Shown piece by piece: positions 18,680-22,201 of a stretch of 22,201 nt of DNA. Under the pieces are notes generated by a model. It was not told where the DNA came from, did not search any database, and worked only from the letters and a program-made list of their open reading frames with translations. Numbering within the stretch: position 1 is the stretch's first letter; each line of letters opens with the position of its first letter. The position numbers and the translations under genes are program-made. This DNA is from a virus. Location of the stretch: the IMG/VR virus record IMGVR_UViG_3300023184_000565, positions 1-22,201 of that record. One strand, 5' to 3'.

Positions 18680-19564
18680 ATGGCAGAATCATTTGCATCA
18701 CTGAAACGCTCGCGCGACACTTCAATGGATCGCCTCACTAAAGAACTTGATAAGTTCACCAACACAACCAAAAAGAACGAAGACGATCGCTTCTGGAAAG
18801 CAGAAGTAGATAAGAGTGGTAACGGCTACGCAGTTATCCGTTTTCTTCCCGCACCTCAGGGTGAAGATCTTCCGTGGGTTCGCTTGTGGAATCATGGTTT
18901 CCAAGGTCCTGGTGGTTGGTATATCGAAAACTCGCTGACAACTCTCAATCAGAAAGATCCTGCTGGTGAGTTGAATAGTAAGTTGTGGAACAGCGGAAAT
19001 GAGAAAGATAAAGAAACTGCTCGCAAACAAAAGCGTCGGTTGAATTATGTTACTAACATTTACGTTGTGAAAGATCCAGCACATCCGGAAACTGAAGGAA
19101 AAGTGTTTCTCTATAAGTTTGGTAAAAAGATTTTCGACAAGCTGAATGAGAAAATGAATCCGGAGTTTGAGGATGAGAAAGCAATCAATCCTTTCGATCT
19201 TTGGAATGGTGCGAACTTCAAGCTGAAGATTCGTAATGTTGAAGGCTATCGTAATTATGACAAATCAGAATTCGATGATGTAAGTCCATTAGCAGAAGAA
19301 GAAGAATTGGAACGTATTTGGAAGTCCGAGTATCCTCTTTCGCCGCTAGTTGCTCCTGATCAGTTCAAATCGTATGCTGAATTGTCAGCGCGTCTGGATA
19401 AAGTTTTGAATACTGGCGCTGCAATATCTGAGGAAGATATGCCAACATTCGAAACACGTGCAGTTCCAAAAACAGCAGAAGCCAAGTCGCTTCCTTCTAA
19501 AAACGCTGTTCATGAAGACGAAGATGACACATTGGCTATGTTCGAAAAATTGGCTCGAGACTAG
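18680..19564 (+). CDS. 32: Single-stranded DNA-binding protein (T4 gp32-like), cysteine-free
   Basis: ATG 18680 follows AAGGAATAT; the upstream in-frame GTG (18629) would add 17 leader-derived residues and is rejected. The 294-residue protein matches T4 gp32 (301 aa). It has a basic N-terminus (SLKRSRDTSMDRLTKEL) like the cooperativity domain. The core runs through GYAVIRFLP, NHGFQGPGGWYIE, NIYVVKDPAHPETEGKVFLY, KFGKKIFDKLNEKM and WNGANFKLKIRNVEGYRNYD, and the acidic C-terminal tail is HEDEDDTLAMFEKLARD. T4 gp32 holds zinc with one His and three Cys; here the corresponding stretch (ENSLTTLNQKDPAGELNSKL) has none, and the protein has no Cys at all. It coats ssDNA during replication and recombination. 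Confidence 0.93.
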   Translation: MAESFASLKRSRDTSMDRLTKELDKFTNTTKKNEDDRFWKAEVDKSGNGYAVIRFLPAPQGEDLPWVRLWNHGFQGPGGWYIENSLTTLNQKDPAGELNSKLWNSGNEKDKETARKQKRRLNYVTNIYVVKDPAHPETEGKVFLYKFGKKIFDKLNEKMNPEFEDEKAINPFDLWNGANFKLKIRNVEGYRNYDKSEFDDVSPLAEEEELERIWKSEYPLSPLVAPDQFKSYAELSARLDKVLNTGAAISEEDMPTFETRAVPKTAEAKSLPSKNAVHEDEDDTLAMFEKLARD

Positions 19565-19585
19565 ACTAGTCTAACTTCGATTGAC

Positions 19586-19617
19586 GGGCGGATCCTGCAA
19601 TGGGATCCGCCCTTTTT
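19586..19617 (+). terminator. Strong intrinsic terminator after gp32
   Basis: GGGCGGATCC (19586-19595) pairs perfectly with GGATCCGCCC (19603-19612) across a 7-nt loop, followed by five T (19613-19617). It ends the rightward block at the point where the leftward genes also end; the stop codon of the 19616 gene lies in the T-run. On the minus strand no T-run follows. Confidence 0.9.
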
Positions 19618-21520
19618 ATGCTGCTTTCAACACAGCTGCAGTAGATTCGACAGCCTTTCTGAATACATCATCGTTCATTCGAACCTGCATAGTCATTTTT
19701 TGAACTTTGGAAGCATCTTCATTGCCAGATTTCATAGTATTGCTTTCATTGTTCACTATTGGTGGAAGAACTGTAACAGAGTTTTGAGCTTCTGATGCGT
19801 CCATCGTTGCAGCTGTTACTGCGCTTCCAGAAGTTTCACTGGCGGGTGGAGGAGAAGATGCGACTGGTGCTCCTTCTCCCGTGTCTCCACCTCCACCAGA
19901 GGATCCGCTTGCTACAGCACCGCCGGATGTTCTGCCTCCACCCCCAGCCGAGGAAGCCGCAGACATATCACCCTTTCCACCATTTGCAATATCTGTGATC
20001 CGATCTAATCCGCCATAGAGTTTTAAATCTCTTTCAGAAAGAGGAGATTCTTTATTTGATTGCAGTAGTCCCTGAGCTTCTTTCTGATTTAATTTAGCTC
20101 CTTTAGATTCTACTTTTTCTGGAGGTTTAGCTTTCAAGTAATCAGTAACAGCTTCTTGTGCTGAATTTTTAATTTCTATCATGCGTTCTGCAACTTTATC
20201 TTTACCAACTGCAAATAGATCATCAGCTGGGTATTGACCATAAACATCTTTATAGACATCATTTGCAAGATTAGCAACTGTTGCCGGAATTGCAGTCACT
20301 AAACTTCCAGCCCCGCCGGCAACTTCAAGAGATGCACCAACATAATTACCCTTCACCAATTCATAGATACCCAATCCAGCACCAATTGCAGCACCTAAAA
20401 ATGGTATAGATTTACCCAATCCCTTCATCATTGCCTTTGGAAGCAATTTTGAAATTGCAGCAGCTATTTTACCTGCTATTTTATTTTTTTGTGGAGCGCC
20501 AGCAGCTGCACTAGCAACAGCACCACCGCCGCGTTGAAATGCTCTTACTGCGTCTCCATTGGCCGCGTGTTCTGCAGCTGCAGTTCCTGCTTTACCTAAA
20601 GCCTTTGCTCCCGTCTCTACGCCCAAGGTTGCTGCGCGTTCAGCAGAAGTTGTAGCAATCTTTTTCGCTGTAATTTCTGCTGCAGCTTTTCCACCAATAC
20701 CTAACATCCCTAGCAAAGAAGTTACGCCCAACATATCCATTATATCAAAATTATAATCTTCTTTATCTGCATCAGCGGTTGGATCAGTTATTCCGAGCAT
20801 ATCTGTAATGGGAGAAAGCATTTCTCCGATCGCACTTCTAAATAGAAGCGCAGATCCAAACAATCCAGCAATTGCTCCGAACATGAGCAACTTATTCATA
20901 TCAGTTTTTTTGTCTTTAACTTTTTCTGGACTTCCTATCTTATCAGCTGTCGGATCTGACTCTAATTGTTTTTCTTGTGTATCTCTTATAGATCTACGCA
21001 TTCTTTCGTTATCATCTTCGAATGCGTTTAATATCTTATTCAGTATGGATATAATTACATCGTTATCAGTGTAACCTTTATTTTTAGATTCTTTTTTTTC
21101 TGGAGAACCATTATCAGTGGTATCAGAAAGATTATCTTCTTGTATCTGTTTTTTCTTTTTAAATAGACCACTAAAAATTTTCTTTCCTACACCTGTAGCT
21201 AGTAATGCGATAGAAGCAGTCATATCAGCATCACCACCAAATGCGGCTGCAGCACCCATCGCCTTTAAACCCATTGTAGGTGTTACTCCAGAATTTTCTT
21301 CATCTTCTTTAGAATCATTTAATTCGATTTCTAATTTCTTCTTTTCTTTTAAAAGAAGCTGTTGCTTAGTTTTCCATTCGTGTGCACGCTCTGGTGTCCA
21401 GTTAATATATCCTTCTCTAGCAGGAATAGCATCATGATCTTTTATCAGCTGAGATTGAAGTTCCAACATTTCTGCTATAGATATTGCTTTACGTTTTTTC
21501 TTTTTTGGATTCTTAGCCAT
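19616..21520 (-). CDS. Probable virion structural protein (634 aa)
   Basis: A long leftward gene whose ATG overlaps the stop of the peptidase gene (TAATG). The N-terminus is highly basic (MAKNPKKKKRKAISIAEMLE) and followed by a charged coiled-coil region (residues about 40-75). Several Ala/Gly-rich hydrophobic segments follow (for example LLMFGAIAGLFGSALLFRSA and IPFLGAAIGAGLGIYELVKG), then a Gly/Ser/Pro-rich low-complexity stretch (SAGGGGRTSGGAVASGSS). The C-terminus (VQKMTMQVRMNDDVFRKAVE) is well ordered. Such composition occurs in phage tail-tip, tape-measure-like or injected proteins. No specific T4 homologue is recognised. Confidence 0.6.
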   Translation of the reverse strand: MAKNPKKKKRKAISIAEMLELQSQLIKDHDAIPAREGYINWTPERAHEWKTKQQLLLKEKKKLEIELNDSKEDEENSGVTPTMGLKAMGAAAAFGGDADMTASIALLATGVGKKIFSGLFKKKKQIQEDNLSDTTDNGSPEKKESKNKGYTDNDVIISILNKILNAFEDDNERMRRSIRDTQEKQLESDPTADKIGSPEKVKDKKTDMNKLLMFGAIAGLFGSALLFRSAIGEMLSPITDMLGITDPTADADKEDYNFDIMDMLGVTSLLGMLGIGGKAAAEITAKKIATTSAERAATLGVETGAKALGKAGTAAAEHAANGDAVRAFQRGGGAVASAAAGAPQKNKIAGKIAAAISKLLPKAMMKGLGKSIPFLGAAIGAGLGIYELVKGNYVGASLEVAGGAGSLVTAIPATVANLANDVYKDVYGQYPADDLFAVGKDKVAERMIEIKNSAQEAVTDYLKAKPPEKVESKGAKLNQKEAQGLLQSNKESPLSERDLKLYGGLDRITDIANGGKGDMSAASSAGGGGRTSGGAVASGSSGGGGDTGEGAPVASSPPPASETSGSAVTAATMDASEAQNSVTVLPPIVNNESNTMKSGNEDASKVQKMTMQVRMNDDVFRKAVESTAAVLKAA

Positions 21521-22201
21521 TATACAGCCTTCCTAAAAATATTATTTTGAGTCTTATTATTTTCTACTGTAGCAATGATCGTTTTTTCTATTTTTTTACT
21601 TGGAGAAGCTAATGCGCTTGCGGTATCTGCAACTCCGACGTGCATATGTGGTCCTGTTGTATATGGCGCTTTATTTCCTTCTGGTGGATTATAATATTCA
21701 TTCATCACTTGAGAAGGTTTCACACCAGGAATAGTTTTTATCTGTTCTTTTATTTCTTGTGATTCTTCGACGCTTGGCATATGATCTAATACAAAGTCTA
21801 GACCCTGACCAACAGCATGTTGACTCTTTGGATGTTTTTCTTTATGGAACTTATCATTAAGACCAGTGTAAAATTTAAATCCCTTTACTTGATCTTGAAT
21901 CGCTAATGCTACACTAACAGCTGCTTTTGATAATGGTCCGCCTTGCCAGACATCTCCTGTAGGTCTGACTTTAATACCCGAACCTTTGATTTGTTTTTCA
22001 CTTTGTATTTTTGGATCTTCTACTTCAACAGGCGCACCTTGTTTTGGTGCTGATTCTACTGGAGGGGGGACCTCGACAGGTGCAGGCGGTGCTACAACTG
22101 GTTTAGGTGCAGGCGGTGCTTCGACTGGTTTAGGTGCAGGCGGTGCTTCGACTGGTTTAGGTGCAGGCGGTGCTACGACTGGTTTAGGTGCAGGCGGTGC
22201 T
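21520..22201 (-). CDS. M15-type D-Ala-D-Ala peptidase-like protein, 5' end outside the window
   Basis: The frame is open from the right edge to the stop at 21520-21522; the internal ATG at 21780 lies within the domain and is not the start. Translation shows a Pro-rich repeat (APPAPKPVE/V), then GGPLSKAAVSVALAIQDQVK, FKFYTGLNDKFH, KHPKSQHAVGQGLDFVLDH and YTTGPHMHVGV. The SxHxxGxxxD motif and the later HxH provide the zinc ligands of M15/VanY-type peptidases. This suggests cleavage of peptidoglycan peptide bonds, probably as a tail-associated lysin. It is co-oriented with and overlaps the probable virion gene. Confidence 0.78.
   Translation of the reverse strand, partial: APPAPKPVVAPPAPKPVEAPPAPKPVEAPPAPKPVVAPPAPVEVPPPVESAPKQGAPVEVEDPKIQSEKQIKGSGIKVRPTGDVWQGGPLSKAAVSVALAIQDQVKGFKFYTGLNDKFHKEKHPKSQHAVGQGLDFVLDHMPSVEESQEIKEQIKTIPGVKPSQVMNEYYNPPEGNKAPYTTGPHMHVGVADTASALASPSKKIEKTIIATVENNKTQNNIFRKAV
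22079..22201 (-). repeat. 27-bp tandem repeat encoding a Pro-rich linker
   Basis: The 15-mer GGTGCAGGCGGTGCT recurs every 27 bp at 22079, 22106, 22133, 22160 and 22187, reaching the window edge. On the minus strand each unit encodes APPAPKPVE or APPAPKPVV. It is a flexible, extended linker N-terminal to the peptidase; copy number probably varies. Confidence 0.95.

Noticed and set aside
19795-21437. Plus-strand frames opposite the 634-aa leftward gene
   Set aside because: They have biased, repetitive composition expected for antisense of Ala/Gly/Ser codons and carry no ribosome sites; the long minus frame is the gene.

Overview
The window is a piece of a lytic, T4-superfamily (myovirus-type) bacteriophage genome, probably from a phage of an alphaproteobacterium or a related host. 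The T4 link rests on several recognisable core genes: a gp1-type dNMP kinase, PhoH, a gp33-type late-transcription co-activator, a gp59-type helicase loader and a gp32-type ssDNA-binding protein. It is supported by copies of the T4 late-promoter octamer TATAAATA. The host guess rests on a circularly permuted (two-piece) tmRNA gene, an architecture best known from Alphaproteobacteria and also found in cyanobacteria and some Betaproteobacteria. No phage or host name can be fixed from the sequence alone.

Layout. Positions 1-816 hold the end of an AAA+ ATPase gene and a tRNA(CAU). Positions 1007-1540 carry an HNH endonuclease with an internal 45-nt tandem repeat. Positions 1520-6607 are a dense early-type region of about 22 very small genes: membrane peptides, small helix-turn-helix-like proteins, zinc-ribbon candidates and phage-conserved unknowns. 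These genes mostly overlap at TAATG or ATGA junctions. Repeated near-consensus sigma70 promoters (TTGACA or TTGCCA, 17 bp, TATAAT) drive them, and two intrinsic terminators separate two of the blocks. Positions 6604-9567 carry nucleotide and DNA metabolism genes (dNMP kinase, an unknown, a FmdB-like small protein, PhoH, a RecB/Cas4-type nuclease). A tiny exported Lys/Ala peptide, a 15-bp inverted repeat and a FkbM methyltransferase follow.

Positions 10634-10973 are the permuted tmRNA gene: TATAAATA, acceptor piece ending in CCA, intervening spacer, coding piece with the tag ANDAFYNEDLRLAA, terminator. Next comes a SleB-type cell wall hydrolase and an unusual auxiliary cassette (11544-16039): a PP-loop ATPase, a TRAP-type solute-binding protein without a signal peptide, a P-loop/sulfotransferase-like protein, a TctC/Bug-type solute-binding protein with a signal peptide, and a kinase-nucleotidyltransferase fusion. 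Positions 16045-19617 hold the T4 33-59-32 cluster, interrupted by two oxygenase-like genes. The gp32 homologue has no cysteine and so lacks the T4-type zinc site. A strong terminator closes this rightward block.

From 19616 to the end the genes run leftward: a 634-residue probable virion protein and, upstream of it, an M15-type peptidase with a proline-rich 27-bp repeat that continues past the window edge.

In functional terms the sigma70 promoters fit early host-polymerase transcription. The gp33 gene and TATAAATA sites fit a later, replication-coupled programme that probably covers the tmRNA and the solute-binding cassette. The most noteworthy features are the permuted phage tmRNA, the solute-binding/PP-loop/kinase cassette, a late promoter built into a hairpin, two promoter-to-ATG junctions that predict leaderless mRNAs, and the cysteine-free gp32.
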